Origin: an uncultured Lachnospiraceae bacterium
GTDB lineage: Bacteria; Bacillota; Clostridia; Lachnospirales; Lachnospiraceae
Assembly: GCA_900549995.1 (NCBI GenBank)
Contig: URQQ01000064.1
Location: 1 to 23,576 of the forward strand
Direction of reading: 5' to 3'
Length of the DNA: 23,576 nucleotides
Positions 7,901 through 15,694 of the stretch are shown here, in pieces (the stretch's first letter is position 1; each line of letters opens with the position of its first letter). The notes below the pieces were generated by a model. It was not told where the DNA came from and searched no databases. It saw only the letters and a list, made by a program, of their open reading frames with translations. Made by a program: the position numbers and the translations under genes.

Positions 7901-9109
7901 TTGCCGGATATTTTACTGGAATTAAAGAATATAAAAAAGAGTTTTACTCCCGGGGAAGATGTTCTGGATGATATCTGTCTTACTGTTGCCAGAGGAGAAT
8001 TTGTCACTCTTCTTGGTTCATCCGGATGCGGTAAGACTACTACGTTGCGTATTATTGCTGGTCTGGAACAGACAGACAGTGGAAGTGTATGGATCAATGG
8101 TCAGGATGTGACAAAACTGCCTCCTGATAAACGGGATGTAAATACTGTATTTCAAAATTATGCTCTTTTTCCGCATATGAATGTGGCGGAAAACATAGGG
8201 TATGGACTGAAGCTGCGAAAAGTTCCCAGAGGAGAGATCAAAAAGAAAGTCGCACAGATGCTGGAACTGGTACAGCTTGAAGGATATGAAAGAAGAAAGC
8301 CTTCTGAACTCTCGGGCGGTCAGAAACAGAGAGTTGCCATTGCGAGAGCACTGGTGAATAATCCCAAGGTACTGCTTCTGGATGAGCCGCTGGGAGCACT
8401 GGATCTGCAGCTTCGCCGTGCGATGCAGATAGAACTGAAGCATCTGCAGAAGAAACTGGGAATTACATTTATCTATATCACTCATGATCAGGAAGAAGCT
8501 ATCAATATGTCTGACAGGATCGCGGTGATGAGGGACGGATGTATTGAGCAGATCGGAACACCGGATGAGATCTATAATCATCCAAAGACCAGTTATGTAG
8601 CAACATTTGTAGGAAATGCTAATATCCTGCATGGAGTTGCAGAGAGTATTCAGGGAGAGAATGCAATCGTAAAGATTGGAAATGACAGGGTAATTGTAAA
8701 GCTTGAAACAAGTCAGCAGGATACAGGGGATACAAGGGCAAAACAATACCTGGCAGCAGGAGAGAAAGTAACTCTGGCTGTGAGAAGCGAAAATATATTG
8801 TTACAGGAAACTGCTGTAATCGGTGATACCGGTACAGATCACAGAGACACTGTTGACATAAGTGTGTCAGGCGGTGGTTTGGATGCACATAATGAGAATA
8901 GTGTATCAGGTTTACAGGCAACTGTTACAGAGAAGAATTTCGCAGGAGGTCAGCTTCGTGTAACGCTGAAGCTGAGCGATGGTACACAATTGATCGCCAG
9001 CAGATACGGAATCGACGCATCCGTAGCAGAAGGCCAGACAGTTAGATGCAGTTTCTTGCCGGCAGATGCAGTACTGGTAGACAGGGAGGATATTCATGAA
9101 GAAGCGTAG
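7901..9109 (+). CDS. potA: Polyamine-type ABC transporter ATPase, PotA (system 1)
   Basis: This is the ATP-hydrolysing subunit of a spermidine/putrescine-type importer, 402 residues. Walker A is GSSGCGKT (39-46), with Q-loop Q85, signature LSGGQ (137-141), Walker B VLLLDEP (157-163) and H-loop H195 (THDQEEA). The family segment HMNVAENIGYGLKLRKVP is present. The C-terminal TOBE region, after about residue 240, is longer and more polar than in its paralogue downstream. The start is TTG with AAGGAG seven bases upstream; no upstream ATG fits. The end overlaps potB by 14 bases, indicating translational coupling. A weak -10-like TATAAC lies at 7845, but no clear -35 was found. Polyamine specificity is inferred from the PotABC-type neighbours; a related cation-amine substrate is possible. 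Confidence 0.92.
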   Translation: MPDILLELKNIKKSFTPGEDVLDDICLTVARGEFVTLLGSSGCGKTTTLRIIAGLEQTDSGSVWINGQDVTKLPPDKRDVNTVFQNYALFPHMNVAENIGYGLKLRKVPRGEIKKKVAQMLELVQLEGYERRKPSELSGGQKQRVAIARALVNNPKVLLLDEPLGALDLQLRRAMQIELKHLQKKLGITFIYITHDQEEAINMSDRIAVMRDGCIEQIGTPDEIYNHPKTSYVATFVGNANILHGVAESIQGENAIVKIGNDRVIVKLETSQQDTGDTRAKQYLAAGEKVTLAVRSENILLQETAVIGDTGTDHRDTVDISVSGGGLDAHNENSVSGLQATVTEKNFAGGQLRVTLKLSDGTQLIASRYGIDASVAEGQTVRCSFLPADAVLVDREDIHEEA

Positions 9110-9959
9110 AAACCGTTCTGACAGTTCTGCATGGATGGCACTTCCACTGTATATTTTTACCATTGTGTTTGTGGTATGCCCCCTTATCTATATGGTGGCG
9201 CTTAGTTTTGCTACGCCCTCCAGAGGATTTGGGGTGACCTGGAAATTTACGCTGGACAATTACAGAAATATTCTGGAACCTGTATACCTGAATACATTTG
9301 TGGAATCACTGAAGCTGGCATTTACCAGTACGATAGTGATCGCTTTGATCGGCTATCCGTTCGGGTATTTCATGGCGAGGCTGGCGGAACACAGAAAGAA
9401 AAAGGCGCAGCTTCTGTTGTCTACGCCGTTCTGGGTAAATTCCCTGATCCGTCTGTATGGCTGGATCATTATTCTGCAGAAAAAAGGACTTTTGAACTTT
9501 GTATTAATGAAACTTGGGATTATTGAGAAACCGCTGTCCATCCTGTACAGCTATCCGGCAATTGTGATCGGTATGATTTATGTGCTTCTCCCGTTTATGA
9601 TCATGTCTGTATACTCCAGCGCAGAGAAGCTGGACTGGTCTTATGTGGAGGCTGCCAGAGATCTTGGTGCATCCAGACTGCAGGCATTTTTTACCATAAC
9701 ACTGAAGCTTACACTGCCCGGGCTGCTTTCGGGTGTGATCCTGACTTTCGTGCCATCCATGGGACTGTTCTTTATTGCAGATATCCTGGGTGGAAATAAA
9801 GTGGTACTTGTGGGAAGTCTGATCCAGGATCAGATGACCAGAGGAAGTAACTGGCCCTTTGCAGCAGCACTTGCTGTGGTGATGATGGTACTTACAACTG
9901 TACTGATCATGATCTACAGGAAAGTGACAAATGCCAGAGAACTGGAGGGAATCGGATGA
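9096..9959 (+). CDS. potB: Polyamine-type ABC transporter permease, PotB (system 1)
   Basis: An inner-membrane permease of 287 residues with about six hydrophobic helices (the first at about 14-38, WMALPLYIFTIVFVVCPLIY). The EAA loop that docks the ATPase is VEAARDLGASRLQAFFTITL (184-203). The segment TPFWVNSLIRLYGWIIIL (110-127) is typical of PotB. The start ATG lies inside the end of potA behind AGGGAGGA. Its stop overlaps the potC start by four bases (ATGA), so the three products are made in concert. Confidence 0.93.
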   Translation: MKKRRNRSDSSAWMALPLYIFTIVFVVCPLIYMVALSFATPSRGFGVTWKFTLDNYRNILEPVYLNTFVESLKLAFTSTIVIALIGYPFGYFMARLAEHRKKKAQLLLSTPFWVNSLIRLYGWIIILQKKGLLNFVLMKLGIIEKPLSILYSYPAIVIGMIYVLLPFMIMSVYSSAEKLDWSYVEAARDLGASRLQAFFTITLKLTLPGLLSGVILTFVPSMGLFFIADILGGNKVVLVGSLIQDQMTRGSNWPFAAALAVVMMVLTTVLIMIYRKVTNARELEGIG

Positions 9960-10729
9960 AAAAGAATTCAAGATTTGCCGGATTTTATATGGGGTTGATT
10001 TTCTTTCTGATGTATCTTCCTATTGCGGTAGTGATCGTTTTCTCATTTAATGAATCCAAACTGCCGGTGAAATTTACAGGCTTTTCCCTGAAATGGTATC
10101 AGGAACTTTTCCATGACAGAGCAATGCTGGAAGCACTGGTGAACAGTCTGATCCTTGGGGTATTAAGCTGTCTGGTTAGTGCAGTGATCGGTACTCTGGG
10201 TGCAGTTGGGTTATCAAGGATTCACTGGAAGTCAAAAGGGGCGCTGGAATACATTTCCATATTGCCGTTAATGATACCGGAGATCATCCTTGGTATGGTG
10301 CTGATGGCGTTCTTTTATATGCTGAACCTGCCCTTTGGCATGCTGACACTGTTAATAGGTCATACGGTATTCTGTGTGCCTTATATTCTGATGGAAGTGA
10401 AGGCAAGACTGGCAGGCATGGATCCGGCACTGGAAGAGGCAGCCAGAGATCTGGGGGCAGGACCGTTCAGGGCTTTCCGGGATATTACGCTGCCCTTAAT
10501 TATGCCGGCTGTAATTTCAGGTTCGCTGCTTGCGTTTGCCATGTCTATGGATGATGTGGTAATAAGTATCTTTGTAAACGGACCGCGTCTGTCTACGCTG
10601 CCGATCAAGGTGTACACACAGCTGAAAACAGGAGTGACGCCGGAGATCAATGCGTTATGTACCATTCTGCTGGCAGCTACACTGGTTATTTTTATTGTTT
10701 ATTCACTGATAACAAAGAAGAAAAAATAA
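9956..10729 (+). CDS. potC: Polyamine-type ABC transporter permease, PotC (system 1)
   Basis: The second permease of system 1, 257 residues with six predicted helices. FSFNESKLPVKFTGFSLKWY (about 29-48) is the typical PotC periplasm-facing start, and the EAA loop is EEAARDLGAGPFRAF. It ends in a Lys run and has no attached binding domain, unlike the PotC of system 2. No substrate-binding gene directly follows, so system 1 must borrow a binding protein, possibly the free PotD-like protein at 14635. The next gene starts 98 bases later, with no convincing terminator between. Confidence 0.93.
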   Translation: MKKNSRFAGFYMGLIFFLMYLPIAVVIVFSFNESKLPVKFTGFSLKWYQELFHDRAMLEALVNSLILGVLSCLVSAVIGTLGAVGLSRIHWKSKGALEYISILPLMIPEIILGMVLMAFFYMLNLPFGMLTLLIGHTVFCVPYILMEVKARLAGMDPALEEAARDLGAGPFRAFRDITLPLIMPAVISGSLLAFAMSMDDVVISIFVNGPRLSTLPIKVYTQLKTGVTPEINALCTILLAATLVIFIVYSLITKKKK

Positions 10730-10827
10730 ATGTTATAGTTTTTAGGAACGTTCTGAACAGCTGGTCAATGCTTTTGGAACAGCCGATTATAAAAAACAGA
10801 GAAAAATACATTCAGAGGAAGGAAAAG

Positions 10828-11874
10828 ATGATGAACAAACTGATTGAGTTAAAAAATCTGACCAAGAATTTTGATGATCAGCAGGTTTTGCGCGGCATCA
10901 ATCTGGATATTTACGAAAAGGAATTCCTGACGCTTTTGGGACCCAGCGGATGCGGAAAGACAACCACCCTTCGAATCATTGCAGGCTTTGAAGAACCAAG
11001 TGACGGAGAAGTACTGTTTAACGGGATTGAGATTTCCAAGCTTCCCCCGTACAAGAGAGAGGTTAATACTGTGTTTCAGAAGTATGCTCTTTTTCCTCAT
11101 TTAAATGTGGCGGAGAACATCGGTTTCGGGCTGAACCTGAAGAAGGTCGATAAAACTGTCATCGCCCAGAAGGTGGAGCGTATGCTGAAGATGGTTGGTC
11201 TGGAAGGCTTTGGGAAAAGAGATGTAACTCTGCTCTCCGGTGGACAGCAGCAGCGAGTGGCCATTGCCAGAGCTCTGGTAAATGAGCCGAAGGTTCTGCT
11301 TTTAGATGAGCCCCTGGGTGCACTGGATGCAAAGATCCGTAAACAGATGCAGGTAGAATTAAAGAAAATCCAGCAGGAAGTCGGCATCACTTTCATTTAT
11401 GTTACCCATGACCAGGAAGAAGCCCTGTCCATGTCAGATACGGTTGTTGTTATGAATAACGGTGAGATTCAGCAGATCGGCTCTCCTACAGATATCTACA
11501 ATGAGCCGGAAAACCGTTTTGTTGCAGGCTTTATCGGTGAATCTAATATTATCGAGGGAACCATGATCCGTGATTATCTGGTTGCTTTTGACGGATTTGA
11601 GTTTGAATGTGTGGATAAGGGATTTGAAGATAATGAAGAGATTGAAGTTGTATTAAGACCTGAGGATCTGGATATCGTAGATCCCGGTCAGGCAAAGATC
11701 AGGGGAATCGTGCGCAATATTACCTTCAAGGGTGTGCATTATGAAATCCTGATCGAGACAGAACTTCGTACTTATATGGTTCATACCACAGATTATGCGG
11801 AAGTCGGAAGGGAAGTGGGACTGAAATTCGGGCCTGAAGACATCCATGTTATGTGTAAGATGGGAAGCTACTGA
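10828..11874 (+). CDS. potA: Polyamine-type ABC transporter ATPase, PotA (system 2)
   Basis: A second PotA paralogue, 348 residues from the chosen start. Walker A is GPSGCGKT (38-45), with Q-loop Q84, signature LSGGQ (136-140), Walker B LLLDEP (157-162) and H194. The TOBE region (about 240-348) is compact. The frame is open from 10657, but that part overlaps potC and is not ATPase-like. The tandem ATG ATG at 10828/10831 follows AGGAAGG, so either Met is acceptable. A TATAAA box at 10788-10793 could be an internal promoter, but it lacks a good -35. The stop overlaps the potB start by one base (TGATG). Confidence 0.93.
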   Translation: MMNKLIELKNLTKNFDDQQVLRGINLDIYEKEFLTLLGPSGCGKTTTLRIIAGFEEPSDGEVLFNGIEISKLPPYKREVNTVFQKYALFPHLNVAENIGFGLNLKKVDKTVIAQKVERMLKMVGLEGFGKRDVTLLSGGQQQRVAIARALVNEPKVLLLDEPLGALDAKIRKQMQVELKKIQQEVGITFIYVTHDQEEALSMSDTVVVMNNGEIQQIGSPTDIYNEPENRFVAGFIGESNIIEGTMIRDYLVAFDGFEFECVDKGFEDNEEIEVVLRPEDLDIVDPGQAKIRGIVRNITFKGVHYEILIETELRTYMVHTTDYAEVGREVGLKFGPEDIHVMCKMGSY

Positions 11875-12689
11875 TGAAACAGTACAGAAGTCTTATCAAA
11901 CCATATCTTGTGTGGGCATTTGTGGTCATTGTCATCCCGCTGATACTGATCGCATTATATGCATTTACAGAAGACGGAAACGAGGTGCTGACGTTCTCCT
12001 TCACCCTGGAGAATTTCCGCAAATTCCTGGAAGCTACGTATATGAGCGTTATTTTCAAATCCTTTAAGCTTGGAATCCTGACGACGGTCATCTGTCTGGG
12101 GCTTGGCTATCCGCTGGCATATATTATTTCCAAATGTCCGGAAAAATCCCAGAGTCTTCTAATCCTGCTGGTAACTATTCCGGAATGGATCAATATGCTT
12201 CTGCGTACTTATGCATGGATGAACCTGCTGTCGGACAATGGTATCATCAACCATTTGCTTGGATTACTGGGGATTTCCCCGGTGACAATGATGTATACGG
12301 ACTTTTCCGTAGTGGTTGGTCTGGTCTGTAACTTTATGCCATTTATGATCATTCCGATCCACACATCCCTGAGCAAGATGGATAAATCCTTTATCGAGGC
12401 TGCCTATGACCTGGGTGCAAATAAATTCCAGACCTTCACAAAGGTTATCTGGAAATTGTCCATCCCCGGTGTGCTCAATGGAATCATGATGGTATTCCTG
12501 CTGTCTATTTCCACATTCGTTATTCCGAAACTTCTCGGAGGCGGACAGTACATGCTGATTGGTAACCTGATCGAGTCTCAGTTTATCTCAGTTGGTGACT
12601 GGAACTTCGGAAGTGCGATTTCTCTGATTCTGGCTGTGCTCATTCTGATCTTTATGAGCCTGATGAAGAAGATGGATAAAGATGAATAA
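11874..12689 (+). CDS. potB: Polyamine-type ABC transporter permease, PotB (system 2)
   Basis: A 271-residue permease with six hydrophobic helices and the EAA loop IEAAYDLGANKFQTFTKVIW (174-193). It begins MKQYRSLIKPYLVWAFVVIV, a short cytoplasmic N-terminus leading straight into helix 1. It is clearly divergent from the system 1 PotB (271 versus 287 residues), so the two sets are not a recent duplication. It is coupled to potA by a one-base overlap and followed 11 bases later by the potCD fusion, behind a GGGAGGA ribosome site. Confidence 0.93.
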   Translation: MKQYRSLIKPYLVWAFVVIVIPLILIALYAFTEDGNEVLTFSFTLENFRKFLEATYMSVIFKSFKLGILTTVICLGLGYPLAYIISKCPEKSQSLLILLVTIPEWINMLLRTYAWMNLLSDNGIINHLLGLLGISPVTMMYTDFSVVVGLVCNFMPFMIIPIHTSLSKMDKSFIEAAYDLGANKFQTFTKVIWKLSIPGVLNGIMMVFLLSISTFVIPKLLGGGQYMLIGNLIESQFISVGDWNFGSAISLILAVLILIFMSLMKKMDKDE

Positions 12690-12700
12690 GGGAGGACGGC

Positions 12701-14545
12701 ATGAAACGTAATAATAAATTTTTCTCAATGTTATATGTAGTACTCTGCCTTGCTTTCTTTTACCTGCCAATCTTGGTGACGATGATCTTTTCCTTTAATT
12801 CATCCAAGTCACTGACCAGATTTACAGGCTTTTCTCTGCGCTGGTATCAGGAACTTCTCGGTAACGGGGAAGTAATTAAGGCAGTTTATGTATCTGTTAC
12901 CATTGCGATCATTGCGACCATTGTTTCTACAATACTTGGAACCATTACAGCGATCGGTTTATCCAAATCAAAGAAGGTAATCAAGGAACTGCTTTTGAAT
13001 ATTAATAATATCCCGATCCTGAATCCTGAGATCGTAACTGCCATCAGTCTGATGCTCTTGTTCTCTTCTCTGGGATTTCGAAAAGGATATCTGACTATGC
13101 TGCTGGCACATATTGCGTTCTGCACCCCGTATGTAATTACCAGTGTTTATCCGAAGGTAAGGGCTCTGGATCCGAATATGGCAAATGCTGCCATGGACCT
13201 TGGGGCAACACCTTTTCAGGCTCTGACAAAGGTTATCGTGCCGATGATCAAAGAGGGTATTTTCGCAGGCGCGCTGCTTGCATTTACCATGTCATTTGAT
13301 GATTTCGTTATTTCCTATTTCGTATCAGGAAATGGTGTAAAGAATATCTCTATTGTTGTATATAATATGACAAAGCGTATCAATCCGACGATCAATGCTT
13401 TGTCAACCATCGTGATCGTAGTCATCATCGTGGTACTGCTTTTGTCCAATCTGCTTCCGAAGTTTAAGAATAAAGCCAGAAAGCTGAACAGGAAAGCAGT
13501 AAAAATTGTCTCTGTAGTTCTGGTTGTTGCCGTTACGGCAGGGCTGATCAAATGGGGATTCGTGGCGCAGTCCACTCATGTGCTGAAAGTTTACAATGCA
13601 GGAGAGTACATGGATCTTTCCCTGCTGGAGGATTTCGAAAAAGAATATGATTGTACCATCGTATACGAGACTTTTGAGTCAAATGAGATGATGTACACCA
13701 AGCTTTCAAGCGGTGAGACTTATGATGTGCTGATCCCGTCTGATTACATGATTGAGAGACTGATCAAAGAAGAATATCTGCAGGCACTTGACTGGAAAGA
13801 AATTCCGAATAAGAAAAATCTGCTGAATGATGTCATGAACCAGAGCTATGATCCGGGCAACCGTTATTCCTGTCCGTATTTCTGGGGAACAGTAGGAATC
13901 CTTTATGATAAGACAGTAGTAGATGAGGCTGATCTGAAAGATGGCTGGAATCTTCTGTGTAATCCGAAATATAAAGGAAATATTTACATGTATGATTCTG
14001 AGAGGGATTCCTTTATGATAGCATTAAAAGCACTTGGGTATTCCATGAATACTACAAATGAGGCTGAGATCGAGGAGGCGTATCAGTGGCTGATCGATCA
14101 GCGTGACACTATGGATCCGATCTATGCAGGCGATGATGTGATCGACAACATGATTTCAGGAAACAAAGCGCTGGCAGTTGTGTACTCCGGAGATGCATCT
14201 TACATTATCAGTGAAAATCCGAATCTGGACTACTTTACACCGGAACAGGGAACCAACAGATGGTATGATGCAATGGTTATCACAAAGGACTGCAGCGAAG
14301 TACAGCTTGCCCATGAATTTATTGATTTTATGATCAGTGATAAATCTGCTCTTTCCAATACGGAAGAAGTAGGGTATACTTCTACAGTGAAGAGTGCTTT
14401 TGAAACCATGAAGGAGGGGGACTATGCCGGGATCAGTTCTTATATTCCGGATACAACCAACCCGAATAACGAAATCTTTGCTTATCAGCAGCCAAAGATC
14501 AAGCAGAAATTTGCGGAACTCTGGACAAAAGTAAAAGCAAAGTAA
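12701..14545 (+). CDS. potCD: PotC-PotD fusion: permease with tethered polyamine-binding domain (system 2)
   Basis: One continuous 614-residue frame carries two functions. Residues 1-255 are a PotC permease (RFTGFSLRWYQELL at 40-53; EAA loop ANAAMDLGATPFQAL at 161-175). A basic linker follows (255-266), then an extra hydrophobic helix at about 267-285, which puts the rest outside the membrane. Residues 294-614 are a PotD-type binding domain: LKVYNAGEYMDLSLLEDF (295-312), IPSDYMIERL (345-354), DSERDSFMIALKALGYS and VVYSGDASYI. The usual Trp of the YNW motif, a ligand-stacking residue in E. coli PotD, is Ala300 here. Fusion tethers the receptor to the channel without a lipoprotein anchor. Such fusions are, to my knowledge, found in other Firmicutes, so it is not a sequencing artefact. 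Confidence 0.93.
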   Translation: MKRNNKFFSMLYVVLCLAFFYLPILVTMIFSFNSSKSLTRFTGFSLRWYQELLGNGEVIKAVYVSVTIAIIATIVSTILGTITAIGLSKSKKVIKELLLNINNIPILNPEIVTAISLMLLFSSLGFRKGYLTMLLAHIAFCTPYVITSVYPKVRALDPNMANAAMDLGATPFQALTKVIVPMIKEGIFAGALLAFTMSFDDFVISYFVSGNGVKNISIVVYNMTKRINPTINALSTIVIVVIIVVLLLSNLLPKFKNKARKLNRKAVKIVSVVLVVAVTAGLIKWGFVAQSTHVLKVYNAGEYMDLSLLEDFEKEYDCTIVYETFESNEMMYTKLSSGETYDVLIPSDYMIERLIKEEYLQALDWKEIPNKKNLLNDVMNQSYDPGNRYSCPYFWGTVGILYDKTVVDEADLKDGWNLLCNPKYKGNIYMYDSERDSFMIALKALGYSMNTTNEAEIEEAYQWLIDQRDTMDPIYAGDDVIDNMISGNKALAVVYSGDASYIISENPNLDYFTPEQGTNRWYDAMVITKDCSEVQLAHEFIDFMISDKSALSNTEEVGYTSTVKSAFETMKEGDYAGISSYIPDTTNPNNEIFAYQQPKIKQKFAELWTKVKAK

Positions 14546-14558
14546 AAAAGGATAGCCG

Positions 14559-14588
14559 CTGTCTGCCGATACGGTGGAAGGCGGACAG
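14559..14588 (+). other. Intercistronic stem-loop between potCD and potD
   Basis: CTGTCTGCC (14559-14567) pairs with GGCGGACAG (14580-14588) over nine base pairs with one G-T pair. No U-run follows. It may be an mRNA-processing or stabilising element that separates potD expression from the transporter genes. Confidence 0.6.
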
Positions 14589-14634
14589 TGACTGATATAG
14601 ACAACAATGCAGAGCATAAGAAGGGAGATCATTT

Positions 14635-15669
14635 ATGAAAAAAAGAGTACTTGCAGTAGTGATGTGTGCATTAATGGCAGGAACAGCATTCACCGGATTC
14701 AAGGATGCAGGAGATGATAAAGAACTTGTACTTTTTACATGGGAGGGAATGTTCCCGCAGGAAGTTCTGGATGATTTTGAAAAAGAGACAGGAGTTAAGG
14801 TTGTTTATTCAAACTTCGATACAGATGAAACCATGCTTGAGAAGCTTTCCATGGCAAAGGGCGGTGACTATGATATCGTGATCGCAGATGACTATATTCT
14901 GGAAACTGCGATCCAGGAAGGACTTGCAGAGAAGCTTGACAAGGATTCTCTGGAGAATATCGGAAATATCAACCCATTATATCAGGGACAGTTCTATGAT
15001 CCGGACGATGAATACACAGTTCCTTACGGAGCAGGCATCCCGCTGATCGTTTATGATCCGGAACAGGTGGATATTGATATCAAAGGATATAAAGACCTCT
15101 GGGATCCGTCTCTTGAGGACAGCATTGCACTGACTGCAAACTATCGTGTGATCAATGGTATCACCCAGCTTTCCATGGGCGAGAGCATGAATGAAGAGGA
15201 CGTTGACGTGATCAAGAAGACAGGAGAGAAGCTTCTGGAACTTGCTCCGAATGTACGTCTGATCCAGGATGACAATACACAGAATGCACTTCTCAACGGA
15301 GAAGCAAGTGTTGCATTTCTTTATACCTCTCAGGTAACAGCTGCTCTGGCTGAGAATCCTGATCTGAAGGTGGTATATCCGGAAGAAGGACTTGGATTTG
15401 GTATTATGGGTATGTTTATTCCAAGTGAAGCGCCGGATAAAGATGCGGCATATTCTTTCATGGATTACATCATGCAGCCGGAGGTTGCAGCGAAATGCAC
15501 AGACTATATCGGCTATTACAGCACAAATAAAGCAGCAGATGAGCTGGTAAATCCGGATCTGGTAGTTCCGGATGACGTTACAAAGGGCGAGATCGTCCAG
15601 AATGTAAGCCAGGACGCAGACGCACAGTATCAGAAGAACTGGACTGAATTTAAGGCTGCCTGCGACTAA
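14635..15669 (+). CDS. potD: Free PotD-like polyamine-binding protein lacking the lipobox cysteine
   Basis: An extracellular binding protein of 344 residues. It has a signal sequence (MKKRVLAVVMCALMAG) and then a PotD fold: LVLFTWEGMFPQEVLDDFEK (31-50) with W36 at the ligand-stacking position, KGGDYDIVIADDYILE, and VAFLYTSQVTAAL in the hinge region. Relatives are normally lipoproteins with a TGC lipobox, but here the sequence reads AGTAFTGF, placing Phe22 (TTC) where Cys would be. The protein would therefore be secreted, or held by an uncleaved signal helix. A GGGAG ribosome site precedes the ATG. It is separated from potCD by 89 bases with a stem-loop. It could serve system 1, which has no receptor of its own. 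Confidence 0.9.
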   Translation: MKKRVLAVVMCALMAGTAFTGFKDAGDDKELVLFTWEGMFPQEVLDDFEKETGVKVVYSNFDTDETMLEKLSMAKGGDYDIVIADDYILETAIQEGLAEKLDKDSLENIGNINPLYQGQFYDPDDEYTVPYGAGIPLIVYDPEQVDIDIKGYKDLWDPSLEDSIALTANYRVINGITQLSMGESMNEEDVDVIKKTGEKLLELAPNVRLIQDDNTQNALLNGEASVAFLYTSQVTAALAENPDLKVVYPEEGLGFGIMGMFIPSEAPDKDAAYSFMDYIMQPEVAAKCTDYIGYYSTNKAADELVNPDLVVPDDVTKGEIVQNVSQDADAQYQKNWTEFKAACD

Positions 15670-15694
15670 GGGGTTAATCAACTAAGGAGTTAAT

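Noticed and set aside
10743..10760. LexA/SOS-like box near GGAACGTTCT between potC and potA
   Set aside because: The Gram-positive LexA site needs GAAC-N4-GTTC. Here the halves touch, with no spacer.
10657..10827. Upstream extension of the second PotA frame
   Set aside because: It overlaps potC in another frame, is not ATPase-like, and the ATG pair at 10828/10831 has a good ribosome site.
12701..14545. potCD as two genes merged by a frameshift error
   Set aside because: The frame is continuous, with a sensible basic linker and a membrane helix that correctly places the binding domain outside the cell.
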